A stretch of 9,102 nt of DNA, from assembly GCA_022712075.1 (NCBI GenBank), contig JALAHE010000371.1, forward strand, positions 1-9,102. The letters are read 5' to 3'. This document shows positions 1-6,613 of the stretch, piece after piece. The DNA is from Galactobacter sp. (GTDB lineage Bacteria > Actinomycetota > Actinomycetes > Actinomycetales > Micrococcaceae). Each line of letters opens with the position of its first letter. The stretch's first letter is position 1. A program made the position numbers and the translations under genes. A model generated the notes under the pieces. That model saw nothing but the letters and a program-made list of their open reading frames with translations. It was not told the DNA's origin and made no database searches.

Positions 1-10
1 CGATGTTGCA

Positions 11-1177
11 ATGCACGACGACGCCTCCACCGCCGCCCCCGCCCGCCTCACCACACGCGCACGTGAGCTCGGGATCCCCCTGCCCGGCACGCCGGGCCCG
101 CTCAACGCGATCACCGACGTGGCCGGCGTGGAGGTGGGTCTCGTGACCCTGCGCCCCGCAGACCACTCCGCCTGCACCGGCGTGACCGCGATCCTTCCTC
201 GCGGGAGGGCCGGTGCCGGCACCCCGGTGGCCGCCGCGACCTTCTCACTCAACGGCAACGGCGAGCTGACGGGGCGCACCTGGATCGAGGAGTCCGGCCA
301 GTTCTCCACGCCGATCCTGCTGAGCAACTCCCACGCCGTCGGGGCGGCCCACGCCGGCGCCGATCGGTGGATGCACCGCACCCATCCCGAGGCCTCCGCG
401 GCCTGGATGCTGCCCGTGGTGGGCGAGACCTGGGACGGCTACCTCAACCAGATCAACGCCGAGCGCGTCACGCCGGAACACGCCGTCGAGGCGCTCGACG
501 CCGCGGTGCCCGGCCCCGTGCCGGAGGGCAGCGTGGGCGGCGGCACCGGTATGAACTGCTACGGCTTCAAGGGCGGGACGGGCACGTCGTCGCGCCTCGT
601 CGCGATCGGCGAGGCCGAGTACACGGTGGCCGCCCTGGTGCAGGCAAACTTCGGCGACCGCGAGGAGCTCACGGTGCTCGGCGTGCCGCTCGGGGCCCGC
701 TCCCAGGCACCGTGCCCCATCCAGCGCACCGACTGGTTCGCCGCCGAGATCGGCGCCGCCCAGCGCAGCGCCCCGGGCGCCGGCTCGGTGATCGTGGTGC
801 TCGCCACCGACGCGCCACTCCTCCCCCAGCAGCTCGCGGGCCTCGCCCGCCGCGCCTCGCTTGGCCTCGCCCACACCGGCACCGCGGGCGGGCACTTCTC
901 CGGCGATATCTTCCTTGCCTTCTCCACCGCGAACCCCGGCTCGCTGCGCTCGGTCATGCCGGGCGCGCCGGGAGCGGCGACGCACGACTCCCTCGAGTTT
1001 GTGGCCTGGGGCCAGGTTGACCCGCTCTACACGGCCGCCGTCGAGTCGGTCGAGGAGGCGGTGCTCAATGCCCTCGTCAACAACCAGGACGTCGAGGGGC
1101 GCGACGGGCACCGCTCCTACGCACTGCCCCATGCCGAGGTGCTCGCGACCGACTTCTCGCACGCCCGGCGCGCGTGA
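11..1177 (+). CDS. P1 family peptidase (DmpA/BapA-type aminopeptidase)
   Basis: The 388-residue product matches the DmpA/BapA family (peptidase S58, Ntn-hydrolase-like fold). These enzymes remove N-terminal residues from peptides, amides or beta-peptides after self-cleavage into two chains. Visible marks are VGGGTGMNCYGFKGG (about 174-188), QANFG (211-215) and GAGSVIVVLATDAPLLP (256-272). The expected self-cleavage is Gly258-Ser259, making Ser259 the new N-terminal nucleophile. Tyr144 and Asn213 fit the family's oxyanion-hole residues. Ser297 and Asp299 sit 38 and 40 residues after the nucleophile, where the family has Ser and Glu, so Asp would be a conservative change. No signal peptide is seen, so it is probably cytoplasmic. 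Only 10 bases precede the ATG and the frame stays open to the window edge, so the true start could lie further upstream. The physiological substrate cannot be told from sequence. Confidence 0.9.
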   Translation: MHDDASTAAPARLTTRARELGIPLPGTPGPLNAITDVAGVEVGLVTLRPADHSACTGVTAILPRGRAGAGTPVAAATFSLNGNGELTGRTWIEESGQFSTPILLSNSHAVGAAHAGADRWMHRTHPEASAAWMLPVVGETWDGYLNQINAERVTPEHAVEALDAAVPGPVPEGSVGGGTGMNCYGFKGGTGTSSRLVAIGEAEYTVAALVQANFGDREELTVLGVPLGARSQAPCPIQRTDWFAAEIGAAQRSAPGAGSVIVVLATDAPLLPQQLAGLARRASLGLAHTGTAGGHFSGDIFLAFSTANPGSLRSVMPGAPGAATHDSLEFVAWGQVDPLYTAAVESVEEAVLNALVNNQDVEGRDGHRSYALPHAEVLATDFSHARRA

Positions 1178-1198
1178 CGTTCGCCGCGATTACCCGAT

Positions 1199-1222
1199 AC
1201 CCGCTGGCGCGGGTTCCTTGTT
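1199..1222 (+). terminator. Possible weak hairpin terminator after the peptidase gene
   Basis: ACCCGC (1199-1204) and GCGGGT (1209-1214) form a 6-bp stem with a TGGC tetraloop, followed by the T-rich stretch TTCCTTGTTG. It lies in the 58-bp gap between the peptidase stop and the next gene. The T-run is interrupted and the next gene is on the same strand, so it may only attenuate transcription. Confidence 0.3.
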
Positions 1223-1235
1223 GGTGGCATCGTCT

Positions 1236-2108
1236 GTGACCGTGAGCGAGACCCCCAACGCACCCCAGACCGCGCCCCAGCAAGACCTGCCGTGGCACCG
1301 CTACGTCGCGATCGGCGACTCCTTCACCGAGGGCATCGGCGATCCCTCCGAGGCGGTGCCAGGCGGCAACCGCGGCTGGGCCGACCGCGTGGCAGAGCAG
1401 CTCGCCCTGCGCGTGCCCGACCTCGCCTACGCCAACCTCGCGATCCGCGGGCGCCTCATCGCCCAGATCGACGACGAGCAGATCGAGGCCGCACTGGCGC
1501 TGCGCCCCGACCTCATCACCATCTGCGCGGGCGGCAACGACGTGACCCGCGGCGGCAACCCGGACCGCATCGCGGAGCGGCTCGACTCCATGGTTGAACG
1601 GCTCTCCGCGGACGGCGCCACCGTGGTGGTGTTCACGGGCCCCGACATCGGCGACACCCCGGTGCTCGGCGCGCTGCGCGGCCGCGTGGCCATCTACAAC
1701 GAGAACATCCACACCATCGCCCTGCGCCACGACGCGATCGTCGCCGATCTGTGGGCCCTGCGCGAGCTGCACGAGAAGCCCATGTGGGCGCCCGACCGCC
1801 TGCACTTCTCCCCGCTGGGCCACCACACGATCGCGGCCATGGTGCTCACGGCGCTCGGCGTTGAGCACGACCTCGACCCCGAGCTCCCGGCCCCGGCGCC
1901 TGCCAAGCCCTGGCGCGAGGCCCGCGCCGAGGACCTCGAGTGGGCGCGCGAGCACCTGCTCCCGTGGGTGGTTCGCCGTCTGCGCCACCGCTCCTCCGGC
2001 GACGGAGTGACCCCCAAGCGCCCGCGACCTCAGCCGGTGTTCGGCGCGGCCAACAGCCCAGCCCCGGACACCGAGGGCCGGCAGGCATCAGACGATTCTG
2101 AATCGTGA
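1236..2108 (+). CDS. SGNH/GDSL-family hydrolase
   Basis: The product is about 290 residues, of the SGNH (GDSL) esterase/lipase superfamily, whose members cleave ester, acyl or acetyl groups from lipids and carbohydrates. All four blocks are present with numbering from the chosen start: GDSFTEG with nucleophile Ser29, Gly72 in AIRGR, GGND with Asn101, and the DRLH motif with Asp187 and His190. No signal peptide is evident, so it is probably cytoplasmic, as in many actinobacterial homologues. The last 40 or so residues are Pro/Ser/Asp-rich and look disordered. The frame is open far upstream over the peptidase gene, so the start is uncertain. I chose GTG 1236 because GGTGG at 1223-1227 gives a reasonable ribosome site; GTG 1242 is the alternative. 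The substrate is unknown. Confidence 0.85.
   Translation: MTVSETPNAPQTAPQQDLPWHRYVAIGDSFTEGIGDPSEAVPGGNRGWADRVAEQLALRVPDLAYANLAIRGRLIAQIDDEQIEAALALRPDLITICAGGNDVTRGGNPDRIAERLDSMVERLSADGATVVVFTGPDIGDTPVLGALRGRVAIYNENIHTIALRHDAIVADLWALRELHEKPMWAPDRLHFSPLGHHTIAAMVLTALGVEHDLDPELPAPAPAKPWREARAEDLEWAREHLLPWVVRRLRHRSSGDGVTPKRPRPQPVFGAANSPAPDTEGRQASDDSES
2092..2106. repeat. 15-bp perfect palindrome at the end of the SGNH gene
   Basis: ACGATTC-T-GAATCGT has 7-bp arms around one base and overlaps the first base of the stop codon at 2106-2108. A second palindrome, TCCGCGCGGA, follows at 2119-2128. Neither is followed by a T-run. They may act as weak 3'-end structures or may be chance. Confidence 0.35.
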
Positions 2109-2209
2109 CCGTCGATCGTCCGCGCGGATGACGCCGGGGCGATTTGCGTGGTGCAACACTTGGCTCGAGCGGGCCCGCCGGGCCCACCTGATGCACACAA
2201 GAGGCGGCC

Positions 2210-2650
2210 ATGTTTTCTAGCCTGATGCTTCTCGCCGAAGACATCGTGATCGACGGGACGCTCGAGGACGGCACTGATCCCATGAGCGAGTTCGACAAGA
2301 ATTTTGACCAGGTGAGCAACACCGTCAACATCGGATTTGTCGTGGTCGGCATCGCCTTGGTGGTGATTCTCGGGTTCGGGATCTTCGCGGGGGTGCGCAA
2401 CTACCGGGCGGCGAAGCGCCACGGGATGGATCCGTTCGCGGTGGAGACCGAGCTGGCCGGCCGCGCCTACAACTCGGCGTTGCTCGCGCCGCCCCCGGGC
2501 GCCGCCCAGCCGGGTCAGGCGGGCCAGCCGGCCCAGCACGCCGGCACCAAGACGGAGCGCCTGCAGGAGATCGAGGACATGTACCGCAACGGCGCCATCA
2601 CGAGCTCGGAGCGCCAGCGCGCCCGCGACGCCATCCTGACGGAAGACTGA
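2210..2650 (+). CDS. Small single-pass membrane protein with C-terminal SHOCT-like domain
   Basis: The product has 146 residues: an acidic N-terminal segment (1-37), one hydrophobic membrane helix (about 41-61), a basic stretch (VRNYRAAKRHG), a Pro/Gly/Ala/Gln-rich linker (about 93-111), and a C-terminal helical hairpin (about 112-145). The last part contains LQEIEDMYRNGAITSSE, the pattern of SHOCT domains (short C-terminal domain, thought to be an oligomerisation or docking module). The positive-inside rule suggests that the SHOCT end is cytoplasmic. GAGGCGG just upstream supports the ATG at 2210; ATG 2225 and ATG 2282 are in-frame alternatives. The next gene starts 3 bp after the stop and encodes a similar but shorter protein, so the two are almost certainly co-transcribed. 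Function is unknown. Confidence 0.8.
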   Translation: MFSSLMLLAEDIVIDGTLEDGTDPMSEFDKNFDQVSNTVNIGFVVVGIALVVILGFGIFAGVRNYRAAKRHGMDPFAVETELAGRAYNSALLAPPPGAAQPGQAGQPAQHAGTKTERLQEIEDMYRNGAITSSERQRARDAILTED

Positions 2651-2653
2651 GGC

Positions 2654-2911
2654 GTGCACACCACTTCGATCCTTCCCTTCGTCCTGATCGGCGTCCTGCT
2701 CCTGCTGGGCCTGGCCTTTGCCATCGGCTTCGTGTTCCTCGTGATCCGGCTCTCCCAGCGCAAGGCCCGCGAGCAGCAGGAGCTCGAGCCCCTCGACCAG
2801 GGGCCGAGCCTGGCGGTCAGGCTCGCCGAGATCGAGGACGCGTACCAGCAGGGCCTCATCACTGAGGAGGAGCGCGCCGAGGCCCGGCGCGCGGCGCTCG
2901 CCCAGCCATAG
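2654..2911 (+). CDS. Small membrane protein with SHOCT-like domain, paralogue-like partner
   Basis: The 85-residue product is an N-terminal membrane helix (about 6-31) followed by a charged linker and a C-terminal SHOCT-like segment containing AEIEDAYQQGLITEEERAEA. The last part aligns by eye with IEDMYRNGAITSSERQRA in the preceding gene, so the two look like a divergent pair sharing one architecture. The start is GTG 2654, 3 bp after the previous stop, with GGAAG at 2641-2645 as ribosome site inside the upstream gene. The tight spacing implies one operon and probably translational coupling. It has no recognisable catalytic domain. A role as a small membrane-anchored partner or regulator is only inference. 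Confidence 0.75.
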   Translation: MHTTSILPFVLIGVLLLLGLAFAIGFVFLVIRLSQRKAREQQELEPLDQGPSLAVRLAEIEDAYQQGLITEEERAEARRAALAQP

Positions 2912-2917
2912 GGGCAA

Positions 2918-2980
2918 CACGGCACGACGACGCGGCGGTGACCTGGGATTCCCAGGCCACCGCCGCGTCGTCGTACTGTG
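2918..2980. terminator. Strong bidirectional hairpin between convergent genes
   Basis: Arms 2924-2948 and 2950-2974 are complementary over 25 positions with one mismatch around a tiny loop (ATT). Pairing continues outward after one mismatch to about 2918/2980. The stem starts 7 bp after the SHOCT-protein stop and ends about 13 bp before the metX stop, so it serves both convergent transcripts. There is no T-run on either side. That is common for proposed actinobacterial terminators without a U-tail, but it leaves the mechanism uncertain. Confidence 0.8.
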
Positions 2981-2992
2981 CGAAAGAGGCCC

Positions 2993-4138
2993 TCAGCCGA
3001 GCAGGCGGCGCAGCGGAGGCTCCAGCTGCGTGGCGGCCGAGGTGAGGAAGCCGTCGTGCCCGATGGGCGAGCGGATGTAATCGACGCTCACCTCGCCCGG
3101 TAGCGCGGCGACGATCTCCTCGGACTGCTCCGGCAGGTAGAGCCGGTCGGAATCCACGGCGGCGATGAGGAACTCGATGCCCTCGAGGCCGGCGAGGGCC
3201 GCCCGCACTCCCCCGCGCCCGCGCCCCACGTCGTGGCTCATGAGGGCCTCGGTGATGGAGAGGTAGGCGTTGGCGTCGAAGCGCCCCACGAGCTTGGTGG
3301 CCTGGTGGTCGAGGTAGGACTCCACGGCGTAGCGGCCGCGGCGCTCGCGATCCGCCGAACCGAGCGGGGTCTCCTCGCCCTGGGCCTCGCGCCCGAAGCG
3401 CTGGCCCAGCTCCGCCTCGGAGCGGTAGGAGAGGTGGGCCAGGCGCCGGGCCAGGCCCAGGCCGCGCACCGGGCCGCCGTCTTCGCGCTCGTAGTAGTCG
3501 CCGCCGTCGAAGGCCGGGTCGAGGCGGATCGCCTCCACCTGGATCTGAGACAGGGCAATCTGCTCGGCCGTGGAGGCAGCGCAGGAGGCAAGCACGGCGC
3601 AGCGGCGGACGTGCTCGGGGTAGCTCGCGGCCCATTCGAGCGCGCGGGCGCCGCCCATGGAGCCGCCGATCACGGTGTGCCAGGCCTCGACGCCGAGGTG
3701 GCCCAGGAGGGCGTGCTCGGCCGAGGCCATGTCGCGCAGCGTGACGAACGGGAAGCGGGAGCCCCAGGGGCGCCCGTCGGGCGCCGGGGACGCCGGGCCG
3801 GTGGTGCCTGCGCACCCGCCCAGCGCCGCCGGCGCCACCACGAAGAAACGATCGGTGTCGATGACCCGGCCGGGCCCGACCAGGTCACGCCACCAGCCGT
3901 CGCTGTCCTCGGGGCCGTCCGCCACGTGGGCGTCCCCCGTCAGGGCGTGCAGCACGAGCACCGCGTTTGAACCCTGAGCATCGAGCCGCCCCCAGGTTTG
4001 GAAGGCGAGCTGGACCTGGGGCAAGCGGCCCCCCGTCTCGAGCTCCAGCGCGCCGAGGCTCAGCGTGCGGGGCGTCCCGTCCGCCGGGCTCGAAGCCTGG
4101 AAGGTGCCTGCCGCGAACGGCTCGGCGTCGATGCTCAC
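2993..4138 (-). CDS. metX: Homoserine O-acetyltransferase
   Basis: MetX transfers the acetyl group of acetyl-CoA to L-homoserine, committing it to methionine synthesis. The 381-residue product has the alpha/beta-hydrolase fold and usual family length. Marks are LVLHALTGDAH (61-71), LGGCAGTTGPASP (106-118), the nucleophile elbow GGSMGG with Ser160, Asp331 in VDSDRLYLP, and His361 in IGHDGFL, giving the Ser-Asp-His triad. The start is GTG at 4138-4136, with AAGGAG 7 bases upstream (4146-4151). It follows metY by 62 bp on the same strand, and that gap contains the perfect 14-bp palindrome GGCGCCGCGGCGCC (4166-4179). The two genes form a metY-metX operon behind the SAM-IV riboswitch. Close relatives can use succinyl-CoA, but the pairing with MetY favours acetylation. 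Confidence 0.95.
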   Translation of the reverse strand: MSIDAEPFAAGTFQASSPADGTPRTLSLGALELETGGRLPQVQLAFQTWGRLDAQGSNAVLVLHALTGDAHVADGPEDSDGWWRDLVGPGRVIDTDRFFVVAPAALGGCAGTTGPASPAPDGRPWGSRFPFVTLRDMASAEHALLGHLGVEAWHTVIGGSMGGARALEWAASYPEHVRRCAVLASCAASTAEQIALSQIQVEAIRLDPAFDGGDYYEREDGGPVRGLGLARRLAHLSYRSEAELGQRFGREAQGEETPLGSADRERRGRYAVESYLDHQATKLVGRFDANAYLSITEALMSHDVGRGRGGVRAALAGLEGIEFLIAAVDSDRLYLPEQSEEIVAALPGEVSVDYIRSPIGHDGFLTSAATQLEPPLRRLLG

Positions 4139-4200
4139 GTGTGTACTCCTTGGGTCCTGCTGGTTGGCGCCGCGGCGCCCGTGCTTCGCTGGGTCGAGCC

Positions 4201-5580
4201 TCAGGCGTTGGCCGGGGCGGTGTCCGCCACCGCGGCCTCCGCCGCCTCGGTCACGACGGCGCCGGCCGACACCGCGGCGAAGGCGTCGAAGCCGCGCTGC
4301 AGATCGGCAACGATGTCGTCGATGTGCTCGAGGCCAACGGAGAGGCGCACGAGGCCCGGCTCAACACCGGCCGCATACTTCTCAGCGTCGGAGAGCTGCG
4401 CGTGGGTCGTGGACCAGGGGTGGATCACGAGGGAACGCACGTCGCCGAGGTTGGCAACGAGCGAGTGCAGCTCGAGGGCGTCAACGAAGGCGCGGGCCGC
4501 CTCGGCACCGCCGTCCAGGGTGAAGGCAACGATGGCGCCGACGCCCTTGGGGCCGTACTTGCGGCCGCGCTGGAACCACGGGGAGGACTCGAGGCCCGCG
4601 TAGGCGACCGAGGCGACGTCGTCGCGCGCCTCAAGGAACGCCGCGACCGACTCGGCGTTGGAGACGTGACGCTCCACGCGCAGCGAGAGGGTCTCGAGGC
4701 CCTGGGCGATGAGGAAGGCGTTGAACGGCGCCACGGAGGAGCCGAGGTCGCGCAGCAGCTGCACGCGGGCCTTCAGGATGTAGGCGAGGTTGGCGCCAAG
4801 CGCCGAGCCGACGCCAAGATCACGGGCAAACACGAGGCCGTTGTAGGACTCGTCCGGGGTGTTGAAGCCCGGGAAGCGCTCGGGGTTCTGGGCGTAGTCG
4901 AAGGTGCCGCCGTCCACGATCACGCCGGCGATCGCCGTGCCGTGGCCGCCGAGGTACTTGGTGGCGGAGTGCACCACCACGTCGGCGCCCCACTCGAGCG
5001 GGCGGATGAGGTACGGGGTGGCCAGGGTGTTGTCCACGATGAGCGGCACGCCGACCTCGTGGGCCACGGAGGCCACGCCCTCGATGTCCAGGACGTCCTG
5101 GCGCGGGTTGGAGACCGTCTCGCCGAAGAACGCCTTGGTGTTCTCCTTGGCCGCGGCGCGCCAGGCCTCGAGATCGTCCGGGTTCTCCACGAAGGTGACC
5201 TCGATGCCGACCTTTTTCAGCGTGTGCTTGAGCAGGTTCTGCGTGCCGCCGTAGAGCGAGGGGCTCGCGACGATGTGGTCGCCGGCCTCGGCAACGTTGA
5301 GGAGGGCGAAGGTCGTGGCGGCCTGGCCCGAGGAGAGCAGCAGCGCGCCCACGCCGCCCTCGAGGTCGGCGATGCGCTGCTCCACCACGTCCGTGGTCGG
5401 GTTGCCGATGCGGGTGTAGATGGGGCCGAGGTCTGCCAGCGCAAAGCGGTTGGCAGCCACGTCGGCGTCGGGGAAGACGAAGGACGTGGTCTGGTAGATC
5501 GGCAGGGCCCGGGCGCCGGTGGTCGGGTCCGGCTGCTGGCCTGCGTGGATCTGGCGGGTCTCAAAGTTCCAGGAGCTCAT
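4201..5580 (-). CDS. metY: O-acetylhomoserine sulfhydrylase (aminocarboxypropyltransferase)
   Basis: MetY is a PLP enzyme that makes homocysteine from O-acetylhomoserine and sulfide (direct sulfhydrylation), using the product of metX. The 459-residue product shows the Cys/Met-metabolism PLP family pattern: YQTTSFVF (29-36), YTRIGNPT (55-62), SSGQAA (84-89), ETVSNPRQDVLD (154-165), Asp183 and SATKYLGGHGT (205-215), with Lys208 as the PLP lysine. I set the start at ATG 5580-5578 because MSSWNFETRQIHAG is the usual family N-terminus and AAAAGGAAA lies 10 bases upstream. The frame stays open to 5643, but that part lies within the leader. The last 25 or so residues are an Ala/Val-rich tail beyond the usual core. 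The leader carries a SAM-IV riboswitch, so expression should fall when SAM is plentiful. Confidence 0.95.
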   Translation of the reverse strand: MSSWNFETRQIHAGQQPDPTTGARALPIYQTTSFVFPDADVAANRFALADLGPIYTRIGNPTTDVVEQRIADLEGGVGALLLSSGQAATTFALLNVAEAGDHIVASPSLYGGTQNLLKHTLKKVGIEVTFVENPDDLEAWRAAAKENTKAFFGETVSNPRQDVLDIEGVASVAHEVGVPLIVDNTLATPYLIRPLEWGADVVVHSATKYLGGHGTAIAGVIVDGGTFDYAQNPERFPGFNTPDESYNGLVFARDLGVGSALGANLAYILKARVQLLRDLGSSVAPFNAFLIAQGLETLSLRVERHVSNAESVAAFLEARDDVASVAYAGLESSPWFQRGRKYGPKGVGAIVAFTLDGGAEAARAFVDALELHSLVANLGDVRSLVIHPWSTTHAQLSDAEKYAAGVEPGLVRLSVGLEHIDDIVADLQRGFDAFAAVSAGAVVTEAAEAAVADTAPANA

Positions 5581-5611
5581 GGCGTCCCACTTTCCTTTTG
5601 GGTGGGGCGCC
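5581..5611 (-). promoter_or_regulatory. Hairpin presenting the metY Shine-Dalgarno in its loop
   Basis: Read on the - strand, GGCG-C-CCCAC (5611-5602) pairs with GTGGG-A-CGCC (5590-5581) over nine pairs with one internal mismatch. The 11-base loop contains AAAAGGAAA, the only Shine-Dalgarno-like sequence before metY, and the stem ends directly at the ATG. This is a candidate expression platform controlling translation. Pairing is seen in the sequence; the regulatory role is inferred. Confidence 0.5.
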
Positions 5612-5614
5612 CGC

Positions 5615-5648
5615 CGTCCCTTGAGTGCGCACGTACGCCTCAAGGACG
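5615..5648 (-). promoter_or_regulatory. Leader hairpin between SAM-IV aptamer and metY start
   Basis: On the - strand, CGTCCTTGAG (5648-5639) pairs with CTCAAGGGACG (5625-5615) with one bulged base, and the loop has an inner GCG/CGC helix. No T-run follows, so it is not a standard intrinsic terminator. Its TCCTT (5646-5642) is also complementary to AAGGA of the metY ribosome site (5597-5593), allowing a mutually exclusive fold. Confidence 0.5.
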
Positions 5649-5654
5649 CCAGGT

Positions 5655-5772
5655 GCGCCCGCGCTTGCCGAGGCGCGGATTGCGCTCGACCAGGTCTTCA
5701 CCCGGGGCACCCCGCCGCGGTGGGAGGGTTGCCGGCCAGCAAGCCGGGGCTATCTGCTGGCACTCATGACCT
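5655..5772 (-). ncRNA. SAM-IV riboswitch (S-adenosylmethionine sensor) in the metY leader
   Basis: Read on the - strand, the segment carries the signature strings of the SAM-IV class: GGTCATGAGTGCCAGC (5771-5756), GGCTTGCTGGCCGGCAACCC (5744-5725 region), GGGGTGCCCCGGGTGAAGACC in two overlapping parts (about 5713-5693), and GGCAAGCGCGGG near the 3' end (5669-5658). Helix P1 forms between AGGTC (5772-5768) and GACCT (5696-5692), and P2 between GCCAGC (5761-5756) and GCTGGC (5740-5735). The order of elements matches what I recall of the mycobacterial SAM-IV RNA. SAM-IV senses S-adenosylmethionine and represses methionine or sulfur genes, which fits metY-metX directly downstream. I identified it from memory of the consensus and did not trace the pseudoknots. 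The 3' boundary is approximate. Confidence 0.92.
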
Positions 5773-5831
5773 ACCCGACACTGTGCCTGGAACGGAGCGC
5801 GCTTGGCAAGCCCGCGTGCGTCACGCGGTGA

Positions 5832-5860
5832 AACCTACCGATCGGTCACGTTGCGGTCAC
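5832..5860 (-). promoter_or_regulatory. Candidate metY-metX promoter
   Basis: On the - strand, GTGACC (5860-5855) and TAGGTT (5837-5832) are separated by 17 bases, fitting a housekeeping sigma factor (-10 TAnnnT; -35 four of six to TTGACA). Transcription from about 5825 would give a leader of roughly 245 nt that includes the complete riboswitch. The spacer and -10 overlap the perfect palindrome ACCGATCGGT (5837-5846). Confidence 0.5.
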
Positions 5861-5904
5861 CCAAAGTTCCCCGCCATTCCGGGGGAATGCGGAGGTTAGG
5901 TCAC
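5843..5904 (+). repeat. Phased GGTCAC direct repeats in the metY/VOC intergenic region
   Basis: CGGTCAC occurs at 5843-5849 and 5854-5860, and a third GGTCAC lies at 5899-5904. The spacings are 11 and 44 bp, so all lie on roughly one face of the helix. The first two overlap the proposed metY promoter and the third lies inside the candidate iron box. They could be sites for a regulator of one or both genes. Confidence 0.4.
5871..5892. repeat. Small inverted repeat between divergent promoters
   Basis: CCGC-C-ATTCC (5871-5880) is complementary to GGAATGCGG (5884-5892) with one bulged base around a GGG loop, giving nine pairs. It sits between the proposed metY promoter and the VOC gene's likely promoter, so an operator or a small RNA hairpin is possible. 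No T-run follows. Confidence 0.4.
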
Positions 5905-5914
5905 CCTAAGTAGA
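5896..5914. promoter_or_regulatory. Partial DtxR/IdeR-like iron box upstream of the VOC gene
   Basis: TTAGG-TCAC-CCTAA (5896-5909) is an inverted repeat. Against the 19-bp DtxR/IdeR consensus TTAGGTTAGGCTAACCTAA it matches 12 of 19 positions, 11 of them in the first 14. It lies 37 bp before the VOC start and touches TAGAGAT (5911-5917), a possible -10 element, which is where an iron repressor would act. The second half of the box is poor, so this remains a candidate. Confidence 0.35.
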
Positions 5915-5945
5915 GATCGTCGTCACAGGGTGGAAGTCTGTGGCC

Positions 5946-6590
5946 ATGAAACTCGACCATGTCTCTTACGCCTGCGGCCCCGAGGGCCTCGTTGCCACGT
6001 CCGAGCGCATCGCAGACACGCTGGGACTTGAGTTCGTCAAGGGCGGCGTCCACCCGCGCTTCGGCACCCGCAACGTCATCTTCCCGTTGAAGAACCACCA
6101 GTACCTGGAGGTCGTCGAGGTGCTCGAGCACCCGGCGAGCCTCAAGGCGCCCTTCGGCCAGGCCGTGCGCGCCCGCTCCGAGGAGGGCGGCGGCTGGATG
6201 GGCTGGGTCGTCTCGGTGGAGAACCTCGAGCCCTTCGAGGAGCGCCTGGGCCGCGAATCGGTCCCCGGCAACCGCCGCTTCCCCGACGGCCGCGAGCTGA
6301 CCTGGCGTCAGATCGGCATCAAGGGCCTCATCGCCGACCCGCAGCTGCCCTACATCATCCGCTGGGACGAGGAGACCGCCGATCTTCACCCCTCGCAGGC
6401 CATCGAGGGCCAGCAGGGCGAGATCACGGGCCTGGCCCTGGCCGGCAACCGCACCCGCGTGCTCGAGTGGCTCGGCGACCCCGCCGTCTCCCCCGCCGCC
6501 GGCCTCAACGTGCAGTACTCGGCACCCTCCGGGACGCCGGGTCTCATGTCGGTGACCTTCGAGACGCCCAAGGGTTCCGTGACCCTCTAG
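5946..6590 (+). CDS. VOC superfamily protein, glyoxalase-like domain
   Basis: The 214-residue product begins MKLDHVSYACGPEGL, the usual first strand of a vicinal-oxygen-chelate (glyoxalase/bleomycin-resistance) fold. It continues with FGTRNVIFPLKNHQYLEVVE (about 40-59) and LTWRQIGIKGL (about 118-128), resembling the single-polypeptide glyoxalase-like domain family (Glyoxalase_3 type). Possible metal ligands are His4 and Glu56, but I cannot assign the full set. ATG 5946 has GGAAG 9 bases upstream. GTG 5940 in the same frame would add two residues but would crowd that ribosome site. It is transcribed away from metY and ends 23 bp before a perfect 22-bp hairpin. No substrate can be inferred. The upstream iron-box-like sequence is the only hint about regulation. 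Confidence 0.8.
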   Translation: MKLDHVSYACGPEGLVATSERIADTLGLEFVKGGVHPRFGTRNVIFPLKNHQYLEVVEVLEHPASLKAPFGQAVRARSEEGGGWMGWVVSVENLEPFEERLGRESVPGNRRFPDGRELTWRQIGIKGLIADPQLPYIIRWDEETADLHPSQAIEGQQGEITGLALAGNRTRVLEWLGDPAVSPAAGLNVQYSAPSGTPGLMSVTFETPKGSVTL

Positions 6591-6613
6591 GGCTTACGCG
6601 GTTCCCTAACGCT

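Noticed and set aside
245..1162. A 305-codon open frame antisense to the peptidase gene
   Set aside because: The peptidase is clearly real, while the antisense product is low-complexity Arg/Gly/Ala-rich with no motif.
861..1235. An N-terminal extension of the SGNH hydrolase frame back to 861
   Set aside because: This part overlaps the peptidase gene, reads as Arg/Pro/Ser-rich shadow sequence and precedes the GDS block by an unusual distance.
4166..4179. GGCGCCGCGGCGCC palindrome between metY and metX as a terminator
   Set aside because: It is short, has no T-run and lies inside a co-directional operon with a strong ribosome site just downstream. Chance in GC-rich DNA or minor attenuation is likelier.
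3967..5769. A 600-codon open frame on the + strand
   Set aside because: It lies antisense to metX and metY, both of which have full family motifs and ribosome sites. Its product has no recognisable domain. It is a by-product of the high GC content.
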